A stretch of DNA of 64,000 nt, from assembly GCF_001424225.1 (NCBI RefSeq), contig NZ_LMOR01000003.1, positions 127,006-191,005 on the forward strand, given 5' to 3'. The stretch is from Microbacterium sp. Leaf151 (lineage in GTDB: Bacteria > Actinomycetota > Actinomycetes > Actinomycetales > Microbacteriaceae). Below the pieces are notes generated by a model. It saw nothing but the letters and a program-made list of their open reading frames with translations. It did not search any database and was not told the origin of the DNA. The position numbers and the translations under genes were made by a program. Shown here piece by piece: positions 7,156 through 15,464 of the stretch (the stretch's first letter is position 1; each line of letters starts with the position of its first letter).

Positions 7156-8951
7156 CCGATGGCTACGACCACGGCACGACCCGGGCCTACCGGCTTTGCC
7201 GCCCGGTCTGCAATCCCTGCAAGGCTGCAAACACAGCAGCCCAGGGGGCGCGACGAGCAGCGCGGCTCGCAGCGGGTATGCCGGAGGATGCCCACGGGAA
7301 GCCGTCGGGATACTCCTACTGGAACTGCCGTTGCCGGCGGTGCAGCATCGCGGTACTCGGCGAACCAAAGCAGGGACAGTCCACCCGCGCCGAGCGTCGC
7401 GCCGCATCGGACGAAGCACTCGCCGGCCAGCTCACCCGCGTTGTCCGGTACCGGTATGAGATCCTGCCCGACCCCGTGGTCGGCCGTGCACTGCGAAGGA
7501 CCATCGGTGCCGCTCGCTACGTCTACAACTCTGCAGTGGCATTCGCGCGCGACCACCGCCGGGAAACTGGGAAGTACCCAGCGCTCGCGGGGCAGTCGAA
7601 CGCAATCATCGCCGAGCCGCGCAGCCGGTTGCCGTGGTTGGCAGCGGTGCCGCACGCGGTCCTGTCCGCGGCGCTACGAGACGCACAGCGCGCGCAACAG
7701 AATCATCTTTCCTCGCTCGCCGGACAACGGCGCGGACCGAAGGTCGCCGCCCCTCAGATGAGGAAGAAGTCCCACGGGGGCAGCGTCAGCCTCAGCGATG
7801 GGGCATTCCGGATCGCAGGCGGATGGCAGAACACCGGCCGAACGGGCGGGCGCCTTCACCTGGGCAAGCACATCGGTACCGTCGGCGTGCGCTGGTCACG
7901 ACCCCTGCCCTCTGACCCCACGACGGCGACGGTGGTCCTCACCCCAGACGGCCGCTGGTGGGTTTCTTTTGTCGTCCGCGAGGCGCTCGCGCTCACGAAA
8001 CCCCAAAACCCCGGCCGCGTCGCCGGTGTTGACCTCGGTCTGACCCACTTCGCCACCATCGCGTACAGCGACGGGCGCTTCGAGAAGATCGACAACCCCC
8101 GCTTCCTTCTGAAGCAGGAACGAAAGCTCGCCCACATGCAGCGTGACCTTGCGCGCATGCAGGGCCCCACACGTGGCCGCAAGGCTTCGAAACGGTGGGA
8201 CAAGCAGCGGCGTCGAGTCGCTCGCCTGCACACCCACATCGCCAACCAGCGCGAGCACTTCGCCCGCCGGGAAGCCGCTCAACTGATCCGCGAGAACCAA
8301 GGGATCGTTGTCGAGACGCTGAACATCGCAGGCTTAGGTCAGTCAAAGGTCGGCAAGTCCGTGTATGACACCGCCTGGGGGATCTTCCTCCGGGCGCTCC
8401 AGGAGGGCTCGGTCAAACGTGGCCGTGACCTCATCGTGCTGCCGAGGTTCTTCCCTGGCAGCCGCAAGTGCTCCGCCTGCGGAACCGTTGACGGCCCCAA
8501 GCCGCTGCGAGTCCGTTCGTGGACGTGCCCCGAGTGCGGGGCAACTCACGACCGCGACGTCAACGCTGCAGTCAACCACCTCGAGTACGCCTACCAGGTC
8601 GCGGCGCTTGCCGCAGAGGACCTCACGGCGCTCGACCTCGCCGCTGGGCTAGCGGAGAGGCTAAACGCTCGTGGATGGGGTGTGGGCCAGCACATGGCGC
8701 CCCCAAGGGACACCACCCCGTGCGAAGCGAGTAACGGCCGGACCGGGTGGGAGCGAAAGCTGCTCGCCCGGAGACGGCGGTCGCGGCGTTCAGCGCTGCG
8801 GCGTAAGCATGTTCGGAACCGTGGCGCGAGAACCGTCACTTCGCAGGCGGCTCAAGGGGTCGCGGGGGATGCCGGAGGAATAGCGAGAGGATTCCAGAGG
8901 AATCGTCCCGTGAAGGCTTCTGAACTCCCGCGGAAATCCAGGGCTGAATGA
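7146..8951 (+). CDS. tnpB: TnpB-type RNA-guided nuclease with Cys-rich N-terminal extension
   Basis: About 601 residues. TnpB homology begins near residue 97 (VVRYRYEILPDP, then TIGAARYVYNSAV). The RuvC triad is complete: Asp in AGVDLGLTHFA (about 296), Glu in VVETLNIAGLG (about 390) and Asp in HDRDVNAAVNH (about 471). The zinc finger CSACG/CPECG sits between the last two. Residues 1-90 are an unusual addition with CRPVCNPC and CRCRRC clusters plus a HGKPSGYSYWNC motif that resembles a small phage/actinobacterial Cys-rich protein. No tnpA lies nearby, so this is a stand-alone element. The frame is open upstream to 7068, overlapping the 5' end of the divergent HEPN gene, so an earlier start (7107 or 7068) is possible. 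The tail after residue 480 probably overlaps the guide RNA. Confidence 0.8.
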   Translation: MNLPDGYDHGTTRAYRLCRPVCNPCKAANTAAQGARRAARLAAGMPEDAHGKPSGYSYWNCRCRRCSIAVLGEPKQGQSTRAERRAASDEALAGQLTRVVRYRYEILPDPVVGRALRRTIGAARYVYNSAVAFARDHRRETGKYPALAGQSNAIIAEPRSRLPWLAAVPHAVLSAALRDAQRAQQNHLSSLAGQRRGPKVAAPQMRKKSHGGSVSLSDGAFRIAGGWQNTGRTGGRLHLGKHIGTVGVRWSRPLPSDPTTATVVLTPDGRWWVSFVVREALALTKPQNPGRVAGVDLGLTHFATIAYSDGRFEKIDNPRFLLKQERKLAHMQRDLARMQGPTRGRKASKRWDKQRRRVARLHTHIANQREHFARREAAQLIRENQGIVVETLNIAGLGQSKVGKSVYDTAWGIFLRALQEGSVKRGRDLIVLPRFFPGSRKCSACGTVDGPKPLRVRSWTCPECGATHDRDVNAAVNHLEYAYQVAALAAEDLTALDLAAGLAERLNARGWGVGQHMAPPRDTTPCEASNGRTGWERKLLARRRRSRRSALRRKHVRNRGARTVTSQAAQGVAGDAGGIARGFQRNRPVKASELPRKSRAE

Positions 8952-8976
8952 GAAACCCGAACTCACCACCATCAGA

Positions 8977-9002
8977 AAAGGGCACCCGATCGGGTGCCCT
9001 TT
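8977..9002. terminator. Perfect 26-base palindromic terminator
   Basis: AAAGGGCACCCGA and its exact complement form a 13-bp stem with no loop bases to spare, ending in CCCTTTCTC. It closes both the tnpB side and the convergent gene at 9023. It may be the original terminator of tRNA-Tyr if the intervening DNA is an insertion. Confidence 0.7.
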
Positions 9003-9022
9003 CTCGTTGTGTTTGCGATTGC

Positions 9023-9370
9023 TCAGACGCCGGAGAGCAATGCCTTCGACCTCACCTCGAGGAACGACACCAGTGCGGCGAGCACGACCACCTCGTTCCC
9101 GAGATTGACCAGTTCGACGGCGTCGAGCTCGATGGTGGCGTCGCGCGCCTCCATCGTCGCCTTCCAGGCGCCGCCCCCTCCGGAGATGGGCTGCAGGTAG
9201 GTGACGGTCTTCGCGCCGCTGAGATCGACGACGATCAGGCCCGAGTCGGGATCCGTCTCGTCTTCCTGCCCGAGGAGTCGGATGTCGCTGCCGGTCAGGT
9301 AGCCGAGACCGCGAAACTGAGCCAGCCAGTCCTCGAGGAGGTCCTTGTTCAGAAGGCTTCGTACCGGCAC
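9023..9370 (-). CDS. Conserved hypothetical protein
   Basis: A 115-residue soluble protein (MPVRSLLNKDLLEDWLAQFRGLGYLTGSDIRLLG) with a mixed alpha/beta pattern, a GGGGAW loop and a hydrophobic end (LGNEVVVLAALVSFLEVR). No signal peptide, membrane segment or recognisable motif is seen. It is the first gene to the right of the island and has its own promoter with a palindrome. Confidence 0.6.
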   Translation of the reverse strand: MPVRSLLNKDLLEDWLAQFRGLGYLTGSDIRLLGQEDETDPDSGLIVVDLSGAKTVTYLQPISGGGGAWKATMEARDATIELDAVELVNLGNEVVVLAALVSFLEVRSKALLSGV

Positions 9371-9388
9371 GGCTCTCTCCGATCCATG

Positions 9389-9405
9389 CGCGTGAATATC
9401 ACGCG
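9389..9405. promoter_or_regulatory. Palindromic operator candidate
   Basis: CGCGTGA-ATA-TCACGCG (perfect 7-3-7) lies 19 bases before the start of the gene at 9370. On the complement a CATAAT -10 box (9415-9420) would place the transcription start just upstream, so a bound protein would block clearance. Confidence 0.4.
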
Positions 9406-9489
9406 TCCCCTCACATTATGACGGAGGAGATTGGACCGAGGCCAAAATCGAGCTCACGCGGTGCGATCGCGCGAGCGTGGTGGTCGCGC

Positions 9490-9858
9490 TCAGGCGGCGC
9501 GGACCGGGCGTCCGGCAGCGCGAGCAGCGTGCACCGGAGAGTGTGCCGCCTCTTCGGCGGACTCCCACGTGCGCACATCGATGACGAGACCTGACGCGGC
9601 GTTGGCCTGGTCGGCCAGGGCGCGCAGATAGTCGCCGACGAGCTGCTCCGGCTCGGTGGATTCGAAGACGAAGCGGAGGGGGATCGCCGGCTGGAGCCAG
9701 ATGGTGGAGCGTCCGGGCTCGCCCGCGGTGCCGGTCCAGGTGAAGGTGAACGATTCGCCGCGGCGGAGCTTCGTCGAGGCGATGACCTTGATGTATCCCA
9801 TCAGGCGGTCCGGAAGCGAGATAGGCGCTACGTCGGAACCGTAGAACAGAGTGGCCAT
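9490..9858 (-). CDS. DUF7882 family protein
   Basis: This 122-residue protein has the hallmarks of the actinobacterial DUF7882 family: a short start (MATLFYGSDV), LPDRLMGYIKVI, the KLRRGESFTFTW block, GRSTIWLQPAIPLRF and ALADQANAASGL. The ATG at 9858 follows a clear AAGGAGACC ribosome binding site. Function unknown. Its neighbour across the intergenic region is a divergent MarR gene. Confidence 0.75.
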   Translation of the reverse strand: MATLFYGSDVAPISLPDRLMGYIKVIASTKLRRGESFTFTWTGTAGEPGRSTIWLQPAIPLRFVFESTEPEQLVGDYLRALADQANAASGLVIDVRTWESAEEAAHSPVHAARAAGRPVRAA

Positions 9859-9889
9859 TGGGTCTCCTTCGGTCGTGAATGGGGGGTCG

Positions 9890-9945
9890 GCTAAAAATTA
9901 AACTAGCACGTATTTCACCAACTTAATTATTTTCATGAAATGTTC
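9890..9945. promoter_or_regulatory. AT-rich divergent promoter region with palindrome
   Basis: An unusually AT-rich stretch (CTAAAAATTAAAC…AACTTAATTATTTTCATGAAATG) lies between the divergent DUF7882 and marR genes. TTTCATGAAA (9931-9940) is a perfect palindrome. Autoregulation by the MarR protein is inference. Confidence 0.4.
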
Positions 9946-9999
9946 ACTTTCTTCACTATGGTGGGGGTAGTGGTCGGCCGGACCACGCTGAGGAGAGGG

Positions 10000-10434
10000 A
10001 TGACGTTGTCGCACACCTCGGCGTTGATGACCGCACTCGACGACTACGTGACCGCTCGTGATGAGGCTGTAGCCAAGGCCCGCCGCGATCTGTCGGTCAG
10101 TGAGCTCGAGGCGGCGGCGATGTCGCACATCGCAGGCGAGCCCGGCATCCGTCCCTCCGATCTGCGGGGGCGCCTGGGGGTCACCGCTGCCGGCGTGACC
10201 ACCCTCGTCGACCGCCTCATCGGCCGCGGGCTCCTGCGTCGCGAGCTCGACGCCGACGATCGTCGTGTGAATCACATCCATCTCGAAGTCGATCTCGACT
10301 CGGAGCCGTGGGCGGCGCTTCGCCGCTTCCCGCGAGAGGTGGAGTCGGCCGTGCGCGCCGAACCCGCCGAGGTCGCCCGCGCCGCCGCTGAGATCCTCGT
10401 GCGCGTCACCGAACGGGTGCGCGTGCGGCTCTGA
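10000..10434 (+). CDS. MarR family transcriptional regulator
   Basis: From the ATG at 10000, which has AGGAG a few bases upstream, the protein is 144 residues. It has the winged-helix core of MarR: LSVSELEAAAMSHIAGEPGIRPSDLRGRLGVTAAGVTTLVDRLIGRGLLRRELDADDRRVNHIHL, where the DxRxxN wing is diagnostic. The dimerisation helices are short. It diverges from the DUF7882 gene and overlaps the convergent aztA 3' end by 29 bases. Confidence 0.8.
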   Translation: MTLSHTSALMTALDDYVTARDEAVAKARRDLSVSELEAAAMSHIAGEPGIRPSDLRGRLGVTAAGVTTLVDRLIGRGLLRRELDADDRRVNHIHLEVDLDSEPWAALRRFPREVESAVRAEPAEVARAAAEILVRVTERVRVRL

Positions 10435-11086
10435 CGACGTCGGGCGAAGGGTGTGCGGTGCGCACGCGCCCCGCGTCGAGTTCCACCACGCGACCGGCGT
10501 CGGAGATCAACCGATCGTCATGGCTGACGCACACCACGGTGGCACCGCGGGCGAGTTCATGGGCGATCGCGTCTCGATTGCGTTCCGCGCTCGCTGCATC
10601 CAGGCCGGTCGTGGGTTCGTCGAGCAGCAGGATGCCGGCCGTCCGGGCAAGTCCCTGTGCGAGGAGCGCGCGCTGACGCTGGCCACCTGACAGCGAGGCG
10701 AAAGGGTGCCGCGCTAGAGGTGCGATGTCGAGTCGCTGCATCGCCGTCTCGATCGCGACACGGTCGGATGTGTCGAGACGACGGATGGCTCCCGCATGTC
10801 CCCAGGCGCCGACCGACACGATGTCGCGCACGGTGAGGGGCAGGTGTTCCGACACGGCCGCACGTTGAGGCACGAAGGCGCGGGAGTGCCGGCCTACCTC
10901 GACGGAGCCGGAAGACGGCTCCCGCGCACCGGCGAGCACCTCGAGCAGTGTCGACTTTCCCGCGCCGTTCGGGCCGACGATGACCGTCAGCGACCCTGCG
11001 ACGATGTCGACGTCGACGCCGTCGAGCGCGAGGGTGCCGCGCAAATCGACTCGGAGGGCGCGCGCGACGATGGCTGAGGGGGGCAT
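10406..11086 (-). CDS. aztA: Zinc ABC transporter ATP-binding protein AztA
   Basis: A 226-residue ABC ATPase with Walker A (GPNGAGKST, about residues 38-46), the LSGGQRQR signature, Walker B (ILLLDEPT) and the switch histidine (CVSHDD). It energises zinc import with AztB. It diverges from aztB across a 55-base region centred on a Zur box, so ATPase and permease genes share one repressor site. The ATG at 11086 is chosen because upstream codons run into the Zur box; the much longer open frame is not coding. Confidence 0.85.
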   Translation of the reverse strand: MPPSAIVARALRVDLRGTLALDGVDVDIVAGSLTVIVGPNGAGKSTLLEVLAGAREPSSGSVEVGRHSRAFVPQRAAVSEHLPLTVRDIVSVGAWGHAGAIRRLDTSDRVAIETAMQRLDIAPLARHPFASLSGGQRQRALLAQGLARTAGILLLDEPTTGLDAASAERNRDAIAHELARGATVVCVSHDDRLISDAGRVVELDAGRVRTAHPSPDVVRAARAPVR

Positions 11087-11105
11087 GGCATCCACTATAC
11101 GAGTT

Positions 11106-11120
11106 TGAGAATCATTCTCA
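11106..11120. promoter_or_regulatory. Zur box
   Basis: TGAGAAT-C-ATTCTCA is a perfect 7-1-7 palindrome matching the actinobacterial Zur operator pattern (TGA-AAT-x-ATT-TCA). It lies 20 bases before aztA and 21 bases before aztB, so zinc-bound Zur would silence both directions. The short distance to the aztB GTG suggests a very short or absent 5' leader. Confidence 0.85.
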
Positions 11121-11141
11121 TTCTCGCTACGGTCGGGCATC

Positions 11142-11996
11142 GTGACCTGGCTCTTCGATCCCTTCTCGCTCGAGTTCGTGCAGCGCGCGCTGCTCGGCGG
11201 CGTTCTCGTGGCGATCCTGTGCGCGATCGCCGGCACCTGGGTGATCGTGCGAGGGATGGCGTTCCTCGGCGAGGCACTGGCGCACGGCATGCTCCCCGGC
11301 GTCGCCCTCGCGACCGTGATGGGCCTGCCGGTGCTGCTCGGAGCCGCGGTGAGCGCCGTGGTCATGAGCCTCGGCATCGGGGCGCTGCAACGGCGCGCGA
11401 AGCTGTCGTACGACACGAGCATCGGCCTGCTGTTCGTCGGCATGCTCGCGCTCGGAGTCATCGTCATCTCGCACGCCGGGAGCTTCGCGACGGATGCCAC
11501 GGCCATCCTGTTCGGCGATATCCTGGCCATCGGGGCGGGGGACCTCGTCGTCCTCGCCGTCGCCGTGGTCGTCGGCCTCACCGCGGCCGTCACGGCGCAC
11601 CGCGCGCTCGTCGCGCTCGCGATCGACGAGCGTGTCGCGCGCGTGCTGGGGCTTGGTCCGCGCGTCGCGCAGACGGTGCTGGTCGGTCTCGTGACCCTCG
11701 CCGTCGTCGCGTCGTATCAGGCGGTCGGATCCCTGCTGGTGGTCGGGCTGCTGGTCGCCCCCGCGGTCGCCGCGCGGCAGTGGACGCACCGCATCCCGAC
11801 GACCATGGTGCTCGCCGCCGCCATCGGTGCCGCGGCGGTCGCGGCGGGACTCCTCATCTCCTGGCACGCCGCAACCGCCGCCGGCGCCACGATCGCGGCC
11901 AGCGCCATCGGCGCAGCGGGCGCCTCGTGGGCCCTTCGCGCAAGTCGTGACGCCGTGCGGGGCCGCACGGCATCCCCTGTCCTTCTTCCCGCCTGA
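11142..11996 (+). CDS. aztB: Zinc ABC transporter permease AztB
   Basis: A 284-residue integral membrane protein of the ABC-3 (ZnuB/MntB) family starting at GTG 11142 (MTWLFDPFSLEFVQRALLGG). Eight or so hydrophobic helices are visible. Conserved family segments include GMAFLGEALAHGMLPGVALA, DTSIGLLFVGMLALGV, LFGDILAI and QAVGSLLVVGLLVAPAVAAR. First gene of aztB-aztD-aztC-aztD, under the Zur box. Confidence 0.9.
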   Translation: MTWLFDPFSLEFVQRALLGGVLVAILCAIAGTWVIVRGMAFLGEALAHGMLPGVALATVMGLPVLLGAAVSAVVMSLGIGALQRRAKLSYDTSIGLLFVGMLALGVIVISHAGSFATDATAILFGDILAIGAGDLVVLAVAVVVGLTAAVTAHRALVALAIDERVARVLGLGPRVAQTVLVGLVTLAVVASYQAVGSLLVVGLLVAPAVAARQWTHRIPTTMVLAAAIGAAAVAAGLLISWHAATAAGATIAASAIGAAGASWALRASRDAVRGRTASPVLLPA

Positions 11997-12010
11997 CCTG
12001 GAAAGTCCTC

Positions 12011-13234
12011 ATGCCCCATCCCGCTTCCCCTCGGCGGCTCGCTCCTCTGGGGGCGCTGCTCCTCGTCGCTCTCGCCGGTTGCGCCGCTCCCGCGTCTCCC
12101 GCCGGCGACATGCCCACCGACCCCTCGCCCGACACCCACGGTGAGATCGCCGGCGCCGCGGAGCTCGCCGAACCCGCCGTCGGCCTCACCTCGATCGATG
12201 GTGAGGGACACGTGTCGCACCTCGACCTGCTCGAGGAGACCACGGCCGATCTCGGCGCCGTGCGCGCTCCGCTCACGATGCATTCGGACGGGCGCTACCT
12301 GTTCGCGGCCGACGAGTCCGGGGTCTCGGTCGTCGACAGCGGGGTGTGGACCTGGGATCACGTCGACCACTTCCACTATTACCGCGCCGAGGCGCGCATC
12401 CTCGGCGACGTCGAGGGTGAGGGGATCGCGACCGTGGCGACGTCGAACTCATCGACCACCGGCGGCACGGGGCTCTTCTTCCCCGGATCGGGTGAGGCCG
12501 TTCTTCTCGACACCGAGGCGCTGTCGACGGGGGAGATCGTCGAGACGTTCCGGCTGCAGACCGTTCCCGGCGCGGGGCTCGTCGTGCCTGCGGGCTCGTT
12601 CGCCGCGGTCGCTGCGGGTGGCGAGGTGACGCTGCACGCGACCGACGGCACCGCGGTCGGCGAGGCCGCCGCCTGCACGGACCCCGCCGGCACCATCACC
12701 ACCCGCGTCGGTGCGGTGATCGGATGCCAAGACTCCGCCCTCCTCATCACCGTCGCCGACGAGCAGCCCGTCGTCGAGCGCATCCCGTACCCCGTGGGCG
12801 CGACCGCGCCGCGCGCCACCGCGTTCGCGAATCGCGAGGGGCGGCCGACGGTCGCAGCGGTCGCCGAGGGGGTCGGGGTGTGGATGCTCGACACGCGAGA
12901 GCGATCGTGGACGCTTCTGCCGACGGCCGAGCCGGTCGTGCAGGTCACGGCGGTCGACGACAAGGACGCGAACCTGCTCGCCCTCACCGCCGACGGTCGA
13001 ATGCTGGTGCTCGATGGCGGGACCGGTGCGCTGCGAGCGGCATCCGCTCCGCTCGTGAGCGCGAGCCTGGCGCAGGGACAGCCGGTCAGTCTCATCGCCG
13101 ACCAGCAGCGCGCCTACCTCAGCGGATCCGCCGAGGGCCGCATGTGGGAACTCGACTTCGCCGACGGCGCACGCATCGCCCGCGAGTTCACGCCCGAGCG
13201 CACGCCGCTCTTCGTCGCCGAAACGGGGCGCTGA
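12011..13234 (+). CDS. AztD-like zinc metallochaperone lipoprotein (first copy)
   Basis: A 407-residue predicted lipoprotein (lipobox LAGC at about 23-26) followed by a repeated beta-strand pattern that fits a beta-propeller. A His-rich segment, WDHVDHFHYY, and HVSHLD are plausible zinc ligands. Its overall plan and many motifs (VSVVDSGVWTW; ATAFANREGRPTVAAV; MLDTRERSW) parallel the gene at 14231, which matches AztD, the periplasmic chaperone that delivers zinc to AztC. It lies between permease and binding protein with one base before aztC. A second AztD-like protein in the same operon is unusual. Confidence 0.7.
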   Translation: MPHPASPRRLAPLGALLLVALAGCAAPASPAGDMPTDPSPDTHGEIAGAAELAEPAVGLTSIDGEGHVSHLDLLEETTADLGAVRAPLTMHSDGRYLFAADESGVSVVDSGVWTWDHVDHFHYYRAEARILGDVEGEGIATVATSNSSTTGGTGLFFPGSGEAVLLDTEALSTGEIVETFRLQTVPGAGLVVPAGSFAAVAAGGEVTLHATDGTAVGEAAACTDPAGTITTRVGAVIGCQDSALLITVADEQPVVERIPYPVGATAPRATAFANREGRPTVAAVAEGVGVWMLDTRERSWTLLPTAEPVVQVTAVDDKDANLLALTADGRMLVLDGGTGALRAASAPLVSASLAQGQPVSLIADQQRAYLSGSAEGRMWELDFADGARIAREFTPERTPLFVAETGR

Positions 13235-13235
13235 C

Positions 13236-14135
13236 ATGAAGAAATTCCTGGCCGTCGCGCTCACGGCCGCCGTGCTCACCCTCACCGGCTGCGCGGGCGG
13301 CGTGGCATCCGATCGCCCGCTCGTCGTGGTGACGACGAACATCCTGGGCGACGTCGTGTCGAACCTCGTCGGCGACGACGTCGAGGTGATGACGCTCATG
13401 CGTCCCGGCGCCGACCCGCACTCGTTCGAGATCTCCGCCGCCGAGGCCGCCCGCATGCGCTCCGCCGACCTGCTGGTGGCCAACGGCATCGGCCTCGAGG
13501 AGGGACTGCAGCAGCACCTCGATGCCGCGGAATCCGAGGGGGTCCCCACCTTCGTCGCGGGGGCCGCCGTCACCGTGCTTCCGTACACCTCGACCGACGC
13601 CGGAGGTGCCGACGATCCGCACTTCTGGACGGATCCCGCACAGATGATCGCCGTCGTCGACGCCCTCACGCCGATTCTCGAGGGAGTGGGCGGTGCCGCT
13701 GTCGCCGATCACGCCGCCGCGTACCGTGCGGAACTCACCGATCTGGATGCCGAGATGACCGCCGCCTTCGCCGCGATCCCGACGGAGCGGCGCGCGCTCG
13801 TGACCAACCACCACGTCTTCGGCTACCTCGCCGACCGTTTCGACTTCCGTCTGGTGGGGGCTGTCATCCCCGGTGGCACGACCCTCGCCGCTCCCAGCAC
13901 GAGCGACCTCGCCGACCTCGTGTCGGCGATCGATCGGGCCGGTGTGCCGACCATCTTCGCGGAGTCGTCGTCGCCCGACCGCCTCGTGCGGGCGCTCGCC
14001 GATGAGGCCGACCGGCAGGTCGCGGTGGCCGAGCTGTTCACCGAGTCGCTCACCGACGCCGACGGCGGAGCACCCGACTACCTCGCCATGATGCGCGTCA
14101 ACACCGAGCGCATCCGATCCGGTCTGGCTCCCTGA
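13236..14135 (+). CDS. aztC: Zinc ABC transporter substrate-binding lipoprotein AztC
   Basis: A 299-residue cluster A-I binding protein with a lipoprotein signal (LTLTGCAGG). Candidate zinc ligands are the histidines in ADPHSFE, DDPHFWTDP and TNHHVFGY and an acidic residue in FAESSSPD. The usual His-rich flexible loop of ZnuA is replaced by a short acidic GGADDPHF stretch, as expected when a separate chaperone (AztD) loads the metal. The ATG is one base after the stop of the preceding gene, so translation is probably coupled. Confidence 0.9.
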   Translation: MKKFLAVALTAAVLTLTGCAGGVASDRPLVVVTTNILGDVVSNLVGDDVEVMTLMRPGADPHSFEISAAEAARMRSADLLVANGIGLEEGLQQHLDAAESEGVPTFVAGAAVTVLPYTSTDAGGADDPHFWTDPAQMIAVVDALTPILEGVGGAAVADHAAAYRAELTDLDAEMTAAFAAIPTERRALVTNHHVFGYLADRFDFRLVGAVIPGGTTLAAPSTSDLADLVSAIDRAGVPTIFAESSSPDRLVRALADEADRQVAVAELFTESLTDADGGAPDYLAMMRVNTERIRSGLAP

Positions 14136-14230
14136 GCCCGACGCCAGAGCCCCGACACGGCGCACCCCGTCGCCGCGTCATCGCCCGGACCCTCGCACCG
14201 CCGCGGGTCCTCACCCAGAAAGAGAATCAC

Positions 14231-15454
14231 ATGCGCAGTTCCTCCTTCCGCGCGGATCGCCTCCGCCGCGCGGGCCTGCTCGCCCTCGCGGTCGGGGCCA
14301 CGGTCGGCCTCTCGGCATGCGCCGGCGGCGCCGGAACCGGCTCGGCCGCTCCCGCCTCCAGCGCCGCCGCTGCGGCCGACACCGGCACCCGCGTCGCCCT
14401 GTCGTACCCCGGCGGGGTCGTCGTGCTCGACGGTCAGAGCCTCGAGACCCTCGGCGACTTCACGTCGGAGGAGTTCACCCGCCTGAACTCCGCCGGTGAC
14501 GGCCGCCATGTCATGGTCACCACGAGCGAGGGCTTCCAGGTCCTGGATGCCGGCACCTCCGGCGTGGAGCCGCAGCTCACCGACCTCGTGTTCGCGGCCG
14601 CCAAGCCCGGCCATGTCGTCACGCACGGCGGCAAGACGGTGCTGTACGCCGACGGCACGAGCGACTCCACCATTTTCGACACCGACGCCCTGCTGGCATC
14701 CACCGACGAGCTCCCCGCGGTCGAGACCATCCCCGGCGTCGAGGCGCACCACGGTGTGTCGATCGTGCTCGAGGACGGCTCGTTCGTCACGACCGTCGGC
14801 AACGCGAACGGCCGCACGGGGATCGTCGTCAAGGACGCTTCGGGTGCGACCGTCGCCGAGAACGCGACCTGCCCCGGCGTGCACGGCGAGGGCACCGCGA
14901 AGAACGAGGTCGTCGTCTTCGGCTGCGACAACGGCGCCCTCATCTACGACGACGGCGTGATCACCAAGGTCGAGGCCCCCGACCAGCCGTACGGCCGCTC
15001 GGGCAACATGTTCGTCAGTGAGACCAGCCCGCTGGTGCTCGGCGACTACAAGGACGACCGCGACGCGGAGGGCTACTTGCTGCACCGCGTCTCGGTGGTG
15101 GACACCGCGGCGAAGACGCAGACCATCGTCGACATGCCGGCGGGGGCCGAGTACACCTTCCGCGACCTGGCCCGCGGCCCCGAGGACCTCGGCTACATCC
15201 TCGCCTCCGACGGCGCCATCCACGTGTTCGACCTCGAGTCGGGTGCCTTCACCGAGGCGTTCCCCGTGATCGACGCCTGGGAGGGCCCGGTCGAGTGGCA
15301 GGACGCCCACCCCGCGATCAAGGTGTCGGGCGACATCGCCTACGTCACGGAGCCGACGAAGAACGCCGTGCACGCGGTCGATCTGACCACCGGCGAGGTC
15401 GTGAAGAGCGCGACGCTGGAGCAGACTCCGAACGAGATCGCGCTCACCAAGTAA
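14231..15454 (+). CDS. aztD: Zinc metallochaperone AztD
   Basis: A 407-residue secreted lipoprotein (LSACAGG lipobox, then an Ala/Ser-rich linker) with a beta-propeller repeat pattern: VALSYPGGVVVLDGQSLETLGDF, FVTTVGNANGRTGIVVKD, VVVFGCDNGALIYDDG and NAVHAVDLTTGEVV. The region VEAHHGVSIVLEDGSFVTTVG carries a HH pair typical of AztD. AztD binds zinc in the periplasm and transfers it to AztC. It follows aztC by 95 bases and is the second member of this family in the operon. Confidence 0.8.
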   Translation: MRSSSFRADRLRRAGLLALAVGATVGLSACAGGAGTGSAAPASSAAAAADTGTRVALSYPGGVVVLDGQSLETLGDFTSEEFTRLNSAGDGRHVMVTTSEGFQVLDAGTSGVEPQLTDLVFAAAKPGHVVTHGGKTVLYADGTSDSTIFDTDALLASTDELPAVETIPGVEAHHGVSIVLEDGSFVTTVGNANGRTGIVVKDASGATVAENATCPGVHGEGTAKNEVVVFGCDNGALIYDDGVITKVEAPDQPYGRSGNMFVSETSPLVLGDYKDDRDAEGYLLHRVSVVDTAAKTQTIVDMPAGAEYTFRDLARGPEDLGYILASDGAIHVFDLESGAFTEAFPVIDAWEGPVEWQDAHPAIKVSGDIAYVTEPTKNAVHAVDLTTGEVVKSATLEQTPNEIALTK

Positions 15455-15464
15455 GATCCCCCGC

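Noticed and set aside
11105..11950. Frame starting MRIILILATVG overlapping aztB
   Set aside because: It begins inside the Zur box and becomes Arg-rich; the aztB frame has the permease motifs.
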